Shown here piece by piece: positions 1 to 7,063 of a DNA stretch of 11,852 bases (positions are counted from its first letter, which is position 1; every line of letters begins with the position of its first letter). The stretch spans positions 1 through 11,852 of the forward strand of contig CABUIX010000065.1 in NCBI GenBank assembly GCA_902491795.1. The letters run 5' to 3'. Under the pieces are notes generated by a model, which did no database searches, was not told the origin of the DNA, and worked only from the letters and a program-made list of their open reading frames with translations. The position numbers and the translations under genes were made by a program. The DNA is from an uncultured Bacteroidales bacterium (GTDB lineage Bacteria; Bacteroidota; Bacteroidia; Bacteroidales; UBA932).

Positions 1-1
1 C

Positions 2-220
2 ATCATCGACGAATACGCCTTTGTTGCGCACCTCGTTTGTGTTGCCATACTTGAGGAATGTTTCAATAGGAGGAAAGTGATTCTTCATACACCAGTTGGG
101 GTTCTGGAGGAAGTAATCAATAAGCTGCGGAATGGTCCATTCCGGCTTCCAGGCAATGTAGTGTTGGTCGCAAAGACCCGCTCTGCGAGCATCTTCGCGA
201 ATTTTTTCAGAGGCATTCAT
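2..220 (-). CDS. unrecognised phage protein, 5' part only (runs off the left edge)
   Basis: An open frame starts at ATG 220-218 and stays open for 73 codons to the window edge, so only the N-terminus is visible. It begins MNASEKIREDARRAGLCDQH and continues with an aromatic-rich stretch containing W24, W28, a DYF motif, NPNW and NHFPP. This composition and codon use look like real coding sequence rather than chance. It starts 18 bases after the amidase stop and points the same way, so it belongs to the same late operon. I do not recognise the family with confidence. By position it could be a tail-tip, baseplate-associated or other late protein, and the visible part shows no signal peptide or membrane segment. 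Its existence is well supported by the open frame, the ATG and the tight spacing; its function is unknown. Confidence 0.7.
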   Translation of the reverse strand, partial: MNASEKIREDARRAGLCDQHYIAWKPEWTIPQLIDYFLQNPNWCMKNHFPPIETFLKYGNTNEVRNKGVFVDD

Positions 221-223
221 AAT

Positions 224-232
224 GCAAATATA
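224..232 (-). promoter_or_regulatory. possible Bacteroidota -7 promoter element (TAnnTTTG)
   Basis: On the minus strand the 18-base spacer between the amidase stop and the next ATG contains TATATTTGC, which fits the Bacteroides -7 consensus TAnnTTTG. No TTG-type -33 element is visible at the usual distance upstream, and transcription would begin almost at the ATG. It may be chance in a short AT-rich spacer. Confidence 0.2.
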
Positions 233-238
233 GCAAAA

Positions 239-844
239 TTACTGTAGATTCTGTAGGTAGGCGAGGATTCCGTCAATGTGAGCGTCTATGATAGCCTTCT
301 TACCCTCGGACGAAAGAAGATATTCGGTATCTTTCACATTGGTATAGAACAGGTTTTCGGTCAATACGGCAGGACACGTAGTATGCTTGAGGATGTAGAA
401 GGACTCCTCATAATCCACGTCTCCGTCAGTTGTGTCCTTACGCATTGTGAATGATTCTGGAAGATGCCTTTTGGCGGCATTCCAGATGTCCGTAGCGAGT
501 ATATCAGCCTTTGTCTGGCCTTTGCTCGTATAGACGCTCCATCCCCTTGCATTAGTCCATTCCCTACCGTTTCCGTGAGCGTTGGCGTGGATGCTCACGA
601 GAATAGCATCCTTGTACTTATTTGCTCTCTTACACCTCTCAGCTAAGGAAATGTCGGTTTCTTCTGGGACGAGAAGCTCTGCGTCATAACCCCAATGCTT
701 GAGGGTACATACTATACACCTTGCTATTTCTCTGTTCCAGGACCACTCAAAGAAATCCAGTGCGGGCTGCACTTTGAAAGAGGAGTAAGGAGACCGCTTT
801 CCTGCGGTCTCCTTTCCGTGTCCGTTGTCGATTAAGATTTTCAT
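239..844 (-). CDS. N-acetylmuramoyl-L-alanine amidase (Amidase_3 type), phage lysin
   Basis: The 201-residue protein has the hallmarks of zinc-dependent Amidase_3 enzymes, which cleave the bond between N-acetylmuramic acid and the stem peptide of peptidoglycan. The N-terminal DNGHG gives zinc ligand H9, E33 in the FFEWSWN segment is the expected glutamate ligand, SIHAN supplies H86, and E163 in the LTENLFYTN segment matches the catalytic glutamate. The domain fills the whole protein, leaving no room for a separate wall-binding domain, and there is no signal peptide, so export would need a holin or delivery with the tail. The ATG (844-842) overlaps the tape measure TGA (843-841) as ATGA, implying translational coupling. 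It could be the lysis endolysin or a tail-associated lysin used at entry. The enzyme class is firm; the role is open. Confidence 0.9.
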   Translation of the reverse strand: MKILIDNGHGKETAGKRSPYSSFKVQPALDFFEWSWNREIARCIVCTLKHWGYDAELLVPEETDISLAERCKRANKYKDAILVSIHANAHGNGREWTNARGWSVYTSKGQTKADILATDIWNAAKRHLPESFTMRKDTTDGDVDYEESFYILKHTTCPAVLTENLFYTNVKDTEYLLSSEGKKAIIDAHIDGILAYLQNLQ

Positions 845-3800
845 TGTCTGTATCTGATATTGATTGTTTTCGGTGACTGGCTTCCGGCTCCTGACACTAC
901 AGACCTCAGTGTATCTTTGATGTCCGTGATGTCTTCCCTTATTGCACCGGTGTCATTCTTGATGAGGACAACCTGCGCAAGAAGGTCCTGCTGGAGCGAA
1001 ATGAGCTGTCCGATATTGACGGAGCCGTTCTCGGAAGAAGGTTGTGAGGTATTCGTGGAGACGATTGTCTTGCCCTCCAGAATGGCCCTGATTGCCGCGA
1101 TGTCGGTAGCCTCTTGCACGTGATAATACAAGATGGAATTGGCGTAACCGGAGAGAGTGACAACGGACTCCTCAGATGCCTGCGCAACACCCTTTGATAT
1201 TCCGGTCAGCTCGCTTCCTGTAGCGCGAAGTTCATCGGCCCAACTACCCATATTCGTATAGATTGCTTCAAGTTCTCCGGGAAGGGTATCTGTTACGGCC
1301 TTCATCATACTCCAGACGGTCTCAAGACTACCAATCATATTGCCATCCTTATCGTACAGCTGATTGTCAATATAGTCAAAGATAGGTTTCAACTTCTGCT
1401 GGACGACACGTGCAAGGACTGAGTTGACAACCATATTCTTCATCATATCCTTAAACTTTTCCTTGATGGCATCGGCGGTGTTGCCAAACTCAAGGTAAGC
1501 ATCGAGCCAGGCCTCTGCAAACTCCTTTGCGGCAGAAGTAAGGTCTGTTCCGGCCATTTCCTCGGTAATAGCCGCAGAAAGTTCACGAATCTGCCTCTCT
1601 GCTTCGAGCTTCTCGTCTTCCCAATCGGCAATCTTATCCTCGTCAATGTCTTTCTCCTTCTGATTGCGTTCAGCAGCTATTTTACCGTCGATGTCCTTGA
1701 TTTTTGCCTTAAGGTCATCAATCTGCTGATTTTGATTGGCAATCCACTCGGAGCCAAGCATCTGCTCCTGCATTTCCTGCAGACGGTCAAGATGTCTTTC
1801 AAGCTCCTTGATATGCTTATCATAAGACTTAATGGCTGCTTCTGCGTTACGAGCTTTCTTGCCGCTAAACCACTTGATTGCGGCAAAGGCAGCTCCGACT
1901 GCAAGCGCAACAGCCAGCAGAGGCCACAAAAGTGTTTCAAGGGTTGCGACTTCGGCCTCCACGACGGCAAGGATTGCGGCGAATACAGTGAAAGCGCCGG
2001 TAACGAGCCCAACTCCCGTCCTGAAGCCGTCAATGGCATCCTGAGCCTCGTCGCTGAATGCGAGTCCAAGAGCATCAGCCACTTCCTCCGTCGCATCAAT
2101 CACTGCGTCTATAGCGTTCGTCACAGTGTCCCACTGCTTTTTCGCAGAAGCTACAGACTCCTTCATCTTATTGATTGCTGCGGATTTCGATGCAGCAGTT
2201 GTATTCTTAGCTGCTCTCTTGGCTGCATTGGCAAGATTCAATTCCTCCTGCGCAGCCTGCTTTGTTGCGCGAGCCTGCTTGAGTTTTGCTTGTGCCGTCT
2301 GGACAGCGGCTTCGGCTTGTGCCCGTTCCTCCTCTCCTGTAGCGGCTTTCTCCTGCTCCTTGGCTGTAGAAAGCTCATCCTTTGCGGATTTAATTTCCTG
2401 CTTTGCTGCGGCGAGCTTCTCCTTAGCCGCATTAACATTGGCTTCGGCGGCAGAAATAGCCTGTTCTTTAGCGGCTTGTGCTTCGGAGGTCTTCGCTTCC
2501 TGTGAAACGCGAATCAAATCCCTCCAAGCTTCTGCGAGAGTATCGAGCGGAGCACGGTCTATGCGGACATTTTCGGCTTTTTCTATGATTTCCTGAATGG
2601 ACTTCATCATCGTGGCATCAATGCCAGGCAAGGAAAGGAAGCCTTTGAGCTCCTTAATCATTGCAGACAGGACATTAACAGAAGCAGCATCCATATTGGC
2701 CAAGGGCTCTGAGAACTTCTTCTTGAATGCCTCAAAATCGAGCTTGGCAATACCACTGTCATACTCTTGCTGGATAGCATCTGTATAATCCTTGATGAGC
2801 TGCTTCCAGACGGTCATATCAATGTTATCGGGTTTTAGCTGGTCAATGATGGTTGCGTTCTTCATTCCCGCATCCTTCTTGCTCGTAAGAAGACCGCGTT
2901 GCGCACTATCTGTGCCAGACTTATTGATTGTCTTGAAGAAGTCTTGGAGCATAGACGTGTTATAGTCAAGGTACTCTTTCAGAGCAGACTCAAGTTTGCT
3001 CTTAAGGTCCTTGTCTCCGAGCGAATTGATAAGTGCATCAAACTTTGCCACGTCAATCTGACCCTGCTTTATCATTTCGCGGATTCGGGCAATGTAATCT
3101 ACACTGGATTCGCCATCACCCTGGGATATATTCAGGGAAGCGGTAACTTCCGGAGCGATGGATTCGTCTCCGATGATATTGGCAAGCTGGTCTGCGAGCT
3201 GGGCGCGAATATCCTGTCCGGCAATATCTATTCCGGTCAACGCAATGGTCAAGTTCGTGGACAGCTTCTCGTCTCCGGTCAATCCAAGGAAGCTCTGGAA
3301 AAGGTCTGCTCCTGCCTTGCTTCGAGAAATCTGCTTTGCGATGTCGGCCAAACGCTTCTGGAGCTCTTTCTTGAGGTTGTCAAATTCAATATCCTGAATA
3401 GCAAGTCCGATTTTAAGAGCGAGGTCTTTGTCTCCGAGCTTGTTTGCCTTGTCCTGAAACTCCTTCAACTTCTTCTTCAAGCCGTCGGTAGAAAGGAAGT
3501 TGATACCTCCTTTCTTCTCAAAGAGTTTGCCGTAAATTTCTGTAATCTTCTTCTGGGCCGAAGTGTCAGACATAGACTTTTTGAGCTGAGTGTAACGCTT
3601 ATAGATTTGCTCAACAAGAGAATACTCATTTTTGAGATTCTTGAGAGCTGTGTTTTCTCCGCTCTTGCTGTCCTCAAGTCCGAATCCAAGATAGGATGAG
3701 AAAGTTTTCTGTCCCTCAATCTCTTTCTCGGTATCTTTTATGGACTTCTCGATGTCATCAATGTCGGCCTGAATCTTCCTTGCGTCCTCTCCGGTTGCCT

Positions 3801-6135
3801 GTTTCAGCTTTGCCTGGAGTGTAGCGATAGCTTTCTTGTAGCTGAGAAGGGCGAGCGTTGCTGCCTTATACTTCTTGCGAGTGTTATCAATCGCGGTCTG
3901 CATATCAGTTTGTGCGAGCTTCTCATCATCCAGAGTCGGTTCTACATTCTTCTTATAGACCTGCCTCCAGTTGACGTTTGCTGTGTTTGCCAACTTCTGA
4001 GCATCACTGACAGATATTATTTGACGTTCCACCTCTGCAAGCTCCTCCCTCCAGCCTTCGAGTTCCGCAACCTGTTCTTTGCTAACGAGCCAGCTTCTGA
4101 GCCCTGCAAGACCATTAGGGGACATCCACCACTTCATATCCTCAGAATTTGCACCGGCGAGAGCACCAAGTTCTCCTTCTCGCTTCGCAATCTTGGACTG
4201 TAGAGTGTCGCGCTGGGCTTCAAGTCGAGCCCTCTCTGCGTCTCTAAGTTGGTCCGTATATGCAACGTACCCCCGTGTAAGGTCATCAATCTTAAACTTC
4301 TCGGCATCCAAATAATCAAAATATCCGGAATACTGATTCTGTAACGATTCAATGGCTTTCTTTCTATTCTCGCTGGCAGCATCAAGGGCTTTCTGATATT
4401 CAATATCGTCCTTGTATTTCTTTGCCAGCTCCGGCCATATCTTTGCAAATTCAGTAAGGCTACGACCCTGGGACTTGATAAGAGTATCCTGCTCCTCTAT
4501 GGCCTTGGTATACTGCTTCAAAGTAGAAACCTGCTCCTTCTGAACTTCGGCTGCTTCCGCAGTTGACTTAGCAACCCTCTTTTGAGCTTCATCAGAGGAG
4601 CGAAGTTTCTCGATATGCTTCTTATATGCAGTTGCACCGATTGCTACTGCGGCAGTTATACCTGTTATCGCAGCAACAATAGGATTGGCTGCAACGGCAG
4701 CGGCAAGCTTCCAGAAGGTGCGGGAGAAAGCAGTGTTGGCAAGAGCTGCACGTGCGACACAGGCCGCATAAACATTATGTGTTGCAATAGCCTCGTCAAG
4801 CACAAAAACGGCAGCACTTCTCGCTGCTGTTGCGCTGACCTCAGACTTTGTGAGGGCTGCATTGGCTGTTGTTACCAAAGTTTTGCTCAGGGCAAGCCCC
4901 TTCTCTGCTTGAGAAGCAGCTATTGTTGCAATTTTGTATGCTATAAAGGTTGTAGCAGCTATCCCAAGGAGGTCAATAATGTCCTGTAGATGCTTGGCAA
5001 GTTCGGTGAAGACTTTGCCTGCACCCATAAGTAAACCCCTATTCGCTTGGCCGACTTCATCCATTGCAATCTGGATGTTATCCTTCAAGTTTTCGTACAC
5101 ACCATAAAGGGACTCTGCCTGCTTCTTCTGCATATTGTAGAAACGGCCTCCCTCGGTTGTCATTTCCTCGAATATATCGGCAATCATCTGGAACGGCACC
5201 TGACGCTTGGAAATAAGGTCAAAGACTTCTCCGGTAGAGACAACCTCGTTGCGAAGCTGTGAGAATTTCACAGCAAGAAGGTCAACCAAGGGTATGCCGC
5301 TTTCAGTGAATTGCCTGAGCTCCTGGCCGCGAAGTACACTGGCTGCTTTCACTTGACCATAGGCCAGGATGAGCCTATTCATATCTACGCCGAGGCCTGC
5401 AGACATATCCGCCAGCATATTCATCGTGTCGTAAAGTTTCTCGTTTTCAACACGATATGCGGCCAACTGCTTTGTGTAGGTAATCATCTGCTTCACGGAG
5501 AACGGGGACTCGATTGCCGTAGCCTTGATTCTGTTGAACAGAGTATCAGCAAACTCGGCATCCTGCGTCAACGCCCTCAATGAAACTCGCTGTAACTCAA
5601 ACTGAGCTGTTATATCCTTGATATTGTTGACGAGACGGTAAGCTCCAAGGATGGAAAGATACGAGTTCATAAACTGCTTCAAGCCGGTGAGAACACCGGA
5701 CTGAGCCTGAAACGCCCTTGTCTGTGCATTTGTGGTTGCGACACCTTTCTCCTGAGCATTGTTCAGACGAACCTGTGCGGCCTCGGCCTGCGCTCTCACC
5801 TTGGCAGTCTTTTGAATTTCCTGGGACTCCTTTTCGCGCATTATATTGACGAGCTGCATCTGTGTTGCCTGCTGATTACGCAAAGCAACTTCACGCTGAA
5901 TGTCAATCTGCGCAGCCCTATAAGCCGTCATAGGCTTGTTGGTCTGCCTCTGTATTTCATTTATGCGCTTTAACTGCGCCTCAATCTTATCGAGGTCAGC
6001 AACACCTGTAATCTTGATTTTGAACTCGTGCCGGTCAATGATGCTCTGAATCTTATCCTCCTGTTGTTTCCAGGATTTTTCAAACGCATCAAGATTAGGT
6101 TCGAGGTCTATGCCAAATTTCAAATCGTCTGCCAT
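841..6135 (-). CDS. tail tape measure protein
   Basis: At 1764 residues this is by far the largest gene. It sits just after the tail chaperone pair, the classic place for the tape measure that sets tail length and is later ejected with the DNA. Residues about 160-345 look like the conserved N-terminal tape measure domain (TMP_3-like), with the segment IESPFSVKQMITYTKQLAAY and a following ALR/GQELRQF region. Hydrophobic Ala/Ile/Val-rich segments lie at about 387-408, 479-503 and 1373-1422, the last two being candidate membrane-inserting helices. Predicted coiled coils lie at about 755-812, 1205-1330 (very rich in Ala, Lys, Glu and Gln) and 1434-1528, and the C-terminus has a further helical segment. 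A short GD motif recurs at residues 900, 953, 988 and 1039. The start follows the chaperone stop by 9 bases. No lytic domain is visible inside it. Confidence 0.93.
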   Translation of the reverse strand: MADDLKFGIDLEPNLDAFEKSWKQQEDKIQSIIDRHEFKIKITGVADLDKIEAQLKRINEIQRQTNKPMTAYRAAQIDIQREVALRNQQATQMQLVNIMREKESQEIQKTAKVRAQAEAAQVRLNNAQEKGVATTNAQTRAFQAQSGVLTGLKQFMNSYLSILGAYRLVNNIKDITAQFELQRVSLRALTQDAEFADTLFNRIKATAIESPFSVKQMITYTKQLAAYRVENEKLYDTMNMLADMSAGLGVDMNRLILAYGQVKAASVLRGQELRQFTESGIPLVDLLAVKFSQLRNEVVSTGEVFDLISKRQVPFQMIADIFEEMTTEGGRFYNMQKKQAESLYGVYENLKDNIQIAMDEVGQANRGLLMGAGKVFTELAKHLQDIIDLLGIAATTFIAYKIATIAASQAEKGLALSKTLVTTANAALTKSEVSATAARSAAVFVLDEAIATHNVYAACVARAALANTAFSRTFWKLAAAVAANPIVAAITGITAAVAIGATAYKKHIEKLRSSDEAQKRVAKSTAEAAEVQKEQVSTLKQYTKAIEEQDTLIKSQGRSLTEFAKIWPELAKKYKDDIEYQKALDAASENRKKAIESLQNQYSGYFDYLDAEKFKIDDLTRGYVAYTDQLRDAERARLEAQRDTLQSKIAKREGELGALAGANSEDMKWWMSPNGLAGLRSWLVSKEQVAELEGWREELAEVERQIISVSDAQKLANTANVNWRQVYKKNVEPTLDDEKLAQTDMQTAIDNTRKKYKAATLALLSYKKAIATLQAKLKQATGEDARKIQADIDDIEKSIKDTEKEIEGQKTFSSYLGFGLEDSKSGENTALKNLKNEYSLVEQIYKRYTQLKKSMSDTSAQKKITEIYGKLFEKKGGINFLSTDGLKKKLKEFQDKANKLGDKDLALKIGLAIQDIEFDNLKKELQKRLADIAKQISRSKAGADLFQSFLGLTGDEKLSTNLTIALTGIDIAGQDIRAQLADQLANIIGDESIAPEVTASLNISQGDGESSVDYIARIREMIKQGQIDVAKFDALINSLGDKDLKSKLESALKEYLDYNTSMLQDFFKTINKSGTDSAQRGLLTSKKDAGMKNATIIDQLKPDNIDMTVWKQLIKDYTDAIQQEYDSGIAKLDFEAFKKKFSEPLANMDAASVNVLSAMIKELKGFLSLPGIDATMMKSIQEIIEKAENVRIDRAPLDTLAEAWRDLIRVSQEAKTSEAQAAKEQAISAAEANVNAAKEKLAAAKQEIKSAKDELSTAKEQEKAATGEEERAQAEAAVQTAQAKLKQARATKQAAQEELNLANAAKRAAKNTTAASKSAAINKMKESVASAKKQWDTVTNAIDAVIDATEEVADALGLAFSDEAQDAIDGFRTGVGLVTGAFTVFAAILAVVEAEVATLETLLWPLLAVALAVGAAFAAIKWFSGKKARNAEAAIKSYDKHIKELERHLDRLQEMQEQMLGSEWIANQNQQIDDLKAKIKDIDGKIAAERNQKEKDIDEDKIADWEDEKLEAERQIRELSAAITEEMAGTDLTSAAKEFAEAWLDAYLEFGNTADAIKEKFKDMMKNMVVNSVLARVVQQKLKPIFDYIDNQLYDKDGNMIGSLETVWSMMKAVTDTLPGELEAIYTNMGSWADELRATGSELTGISKGVAQASEESVVTLSGYANSILYYHVQEATDIAAIRAILEGKTIVSTNTSQPSSENGSVNIGQLISLQQDLLAQVVLIKNDTGAIREDITDIKDTLRSVVSGAGSQSPKTINIRYRQ

Positions 6136-6144
6136 AACGGTATA

Positions 6145-6405
6145 TTATTTTAAGTGTTCTTTTTCAATTTTGGCTCTTATCTGTGCTGCCCTGATTGCAT
6201 CTACTTCCTTTTTATACTGCTGATAGCCGATTCCGTACTTCAAAGCGGTCTGGACGGCTTTTCTGTGTGCCTCCTCTGCGCTCATCGTTTTAGGCCCGCG
6301 CTTCTGCTTGAATCCCTTACCGGATTCATTCTTCTTCTCCGACTTTCCGGACTTGTCCTTCTTACGCATTCCGGACTTATCCAGCAGCATTACTGTCTGT
6401 TTCAA
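6145..6405 (-). CDS. C-terminal extension of tail assembly chaperone (gpGT-like, expressed by -1 frameshift)
   Basis: Read as a separate gene this would need a TTG start (6405-6403) overlapping the upstream TGA, giving 86 residues rich in Lys and Ser (for example MRKKDKSGKSEKKNESG) and ending KIEKEHLK. However, its frame is already open from 6603, directly after a TGA at 6606-6604, and the extra part reads as plausible protein, including ARNDIIIALYG and SPFTLWKYWFGDSI. The simplest reading is that it is the T-like half of a G/GT chaperone pair made by -1 frameshifting, giving a fusion of about 265 residues with the 6402-6941 product. In lambda, gpGT recruits tail tube subunits to the tape measure. 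Alternatives are an independent TTG-started gene or a sequencing or mutational indel that split a single gene. It lies 9 bases before the tape measure start. Confidence 0.75.
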   Translation of the reverse strand: MKQTVMLLDKSGMRKKDKSGKSEKKNESGKGFKQKRGPKTMSAEEAHRKAVQTALKYGIGYQQYKKEVDAIRAAQIRAKIEKEHLK

Positions 6406-6941
6406 GATTGAGTCTCCGAACCAGTATTTCCAGAGCGTGAACGGCGAGATTTGCCCGTAGAGGGCGATGATGATGTCGTTTCTTGCTCCGAGTTGAGTTT
6501 TGCTGCGATATTGGTAATAGTCTCCTTGGTCATCATCGTCTCCATCGACGCTGCAGCGTGTAGGGATGCCAAGTTCTTGGAAAAAAAACCCATATCGGAG
6601 TTTTCAATCAAGACCGAGATTATGGGGGCAAAGTCTTCCTGGCTATACTTCCTATCCAACTTACGCCACAGATACCAATGAAATAGTCTAATCCTCCACG
6701 GGAATCGAAGAATAGCTATTGCCACTACCTGAGCAACAAGTTTACGGTCATCGTCGCTCGAAAGGATGTCTTCGGGAGTTTCAATCTTTTTGCGTCTCAG
6801 TTCGTATAAGAGCTTATTAATACGCCTCGATGTCCAGTTGCCCAGACGTGCGATACGGTATGTCTTTTTGCCAAGGGAGAACGAGAGTTTCTCATTTTCC
6901 TCAAGGGCTTGCAGTTGGCGGTCTATTTCCTGTGTGTTCAT
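6402..6941 (-). CDS. tail assembly chaperone (gpG-like short form)
   Basis: This is a 179-residue protein between the tail tube and tape measure genes, the fixed position of lambda G-type tail assembly chaperones. The N-terminal half is charged and helical (MNTQEIDRQLQALEENEKLS), followed by a basic and aromatic region near residues 78-98 (RFPWRIRLFHWYLWRK). After residue 153 the sequence turns into a low-complexity Ser/Thr/Arg tail (TTSSSPSTGKSRRSRSGN), which is what one expects where the main coding signal has moved to another frame. Codons 118-121 read GGT TTT TTT TCC and form the slippery run. The short form would be the abundant product and the frameshifted form the minor one. The call rests on position and the frameshift arrangement; sequence similarity to known chaperones could not be tested here. 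Confidence 0.8.
   Translation of the reverse strand: MNTQEIDRQLQALEENEKLSFSLGKKTYRIARLGNWTSRRINKLLYELRRKKIETPEDILSSDDDRKLVAQVVAIAILRFPWRIRLFHWYLWRKLDRKYSQEDFAPIISVLIENSDMGFFSKNLASLHAAASMETMMTKETITNIAAKLNSEQETTSSSPSTGKSRRSRSGNTGSETQS
6581..6588 (-). promoter_or_regulatory. candidate -1 ribosomal frameshift slippery site (T8)
   Basis: On the minus strand the chaperone frame reads GGT TTT TTT TCC, so T TTT TTT (6588-6582) fits the X XXY YYZ slippery rule with both tRNAs able to re-pair one base back. After slipping, the next codon is TTC at 6582 and the frame runs open to the stop at 6145. Immediately 3' lie two short palindromes, CCAAGAACTTGG (6569-6580) and CGCTGCAGCG (6549-6558), which could fold as small stimulatory hairpins, although the first abuts the slip site with no spacer. 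Confidence 0.55.
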
Positions 6942-6961
6942 AAGATTAATGGTGCGTGGAA

Positions 6962-6983
6962 ACCCCTGCCTTTAGACGGGGGT
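6962..6983. repeat. intergenic hairpin resembling an IS200/IS605-type palindromic end
   Basis: On the minus strand ACCCC (6983-6979) pairs with GGGGT (6966-6962) around a 12-base loop, with further partial pairing inside (GTCT/GGCA side). No T tract follows it towards the chaperone start, so it is a poor terminator. The C-rich stem, CTAAAGG core and G-rich stem recall, from memory, the subterminal palindromes of IS200/IS605 elements. No transposase or tnpB is present, so at most it is a remnant or small non-autonomous element. Confidence 0.3.
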
Positions 6984-7003
6984 GACTGACACATTCATTG
7001 TTT

Positions 7004-7044
7004 AATTAAAAGAGGGGGACGCGACAACCCGTCCCATCCCCCTC
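7004..7044 (-). terminator. rho-independent terminator or attenuator after the tail tube gene
   Basis: On the minus strand GAGGGGGA (7044-7037) pairs with TCCCCCTC (7019-7012), eight base pairs around a 17-base loop, followed directly by TTTTAATT. A nested alternative pairs GGGACG with CGTCCC. It lies 19 bases after the tail tube stop, in the only sizeable gap in the operon. The U tract is short and broken, so partial read-through is likely, which would lower expression of chaperone and tape measure relative to the abundant tube protein. No promoter is evident in the rest of the gap (6942-7003). Confidence 0.55.
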
Positions 7045-7063
7045 GGTGATTCTCGCCTCTCGA

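Noticed and set aside
1732..2505. 257-codon open frame on the plus strand
   Set aside because: It lies wholly antisense to the Ala/Lys/Glu-rich coiled coil of the tape measure. Its Cys/Leu/Ser-rich translation is the expected mirror of those repeated codons.
2899..3699. 266-codon open frame on the plus strand
   Set aside because: It is antisense to the helical middle of the tape measure. It has no leader signal and no independent neighbours on that strand, and the minus-strand frame is plainly the coding one.
6403..6405. TTG as the true start of a separate 86-residue gene
   Set aside because: It is possible by stop-start overlap, but the same frame is open and protein-like for 66 codons upstream, which a start here would leave unexplained.
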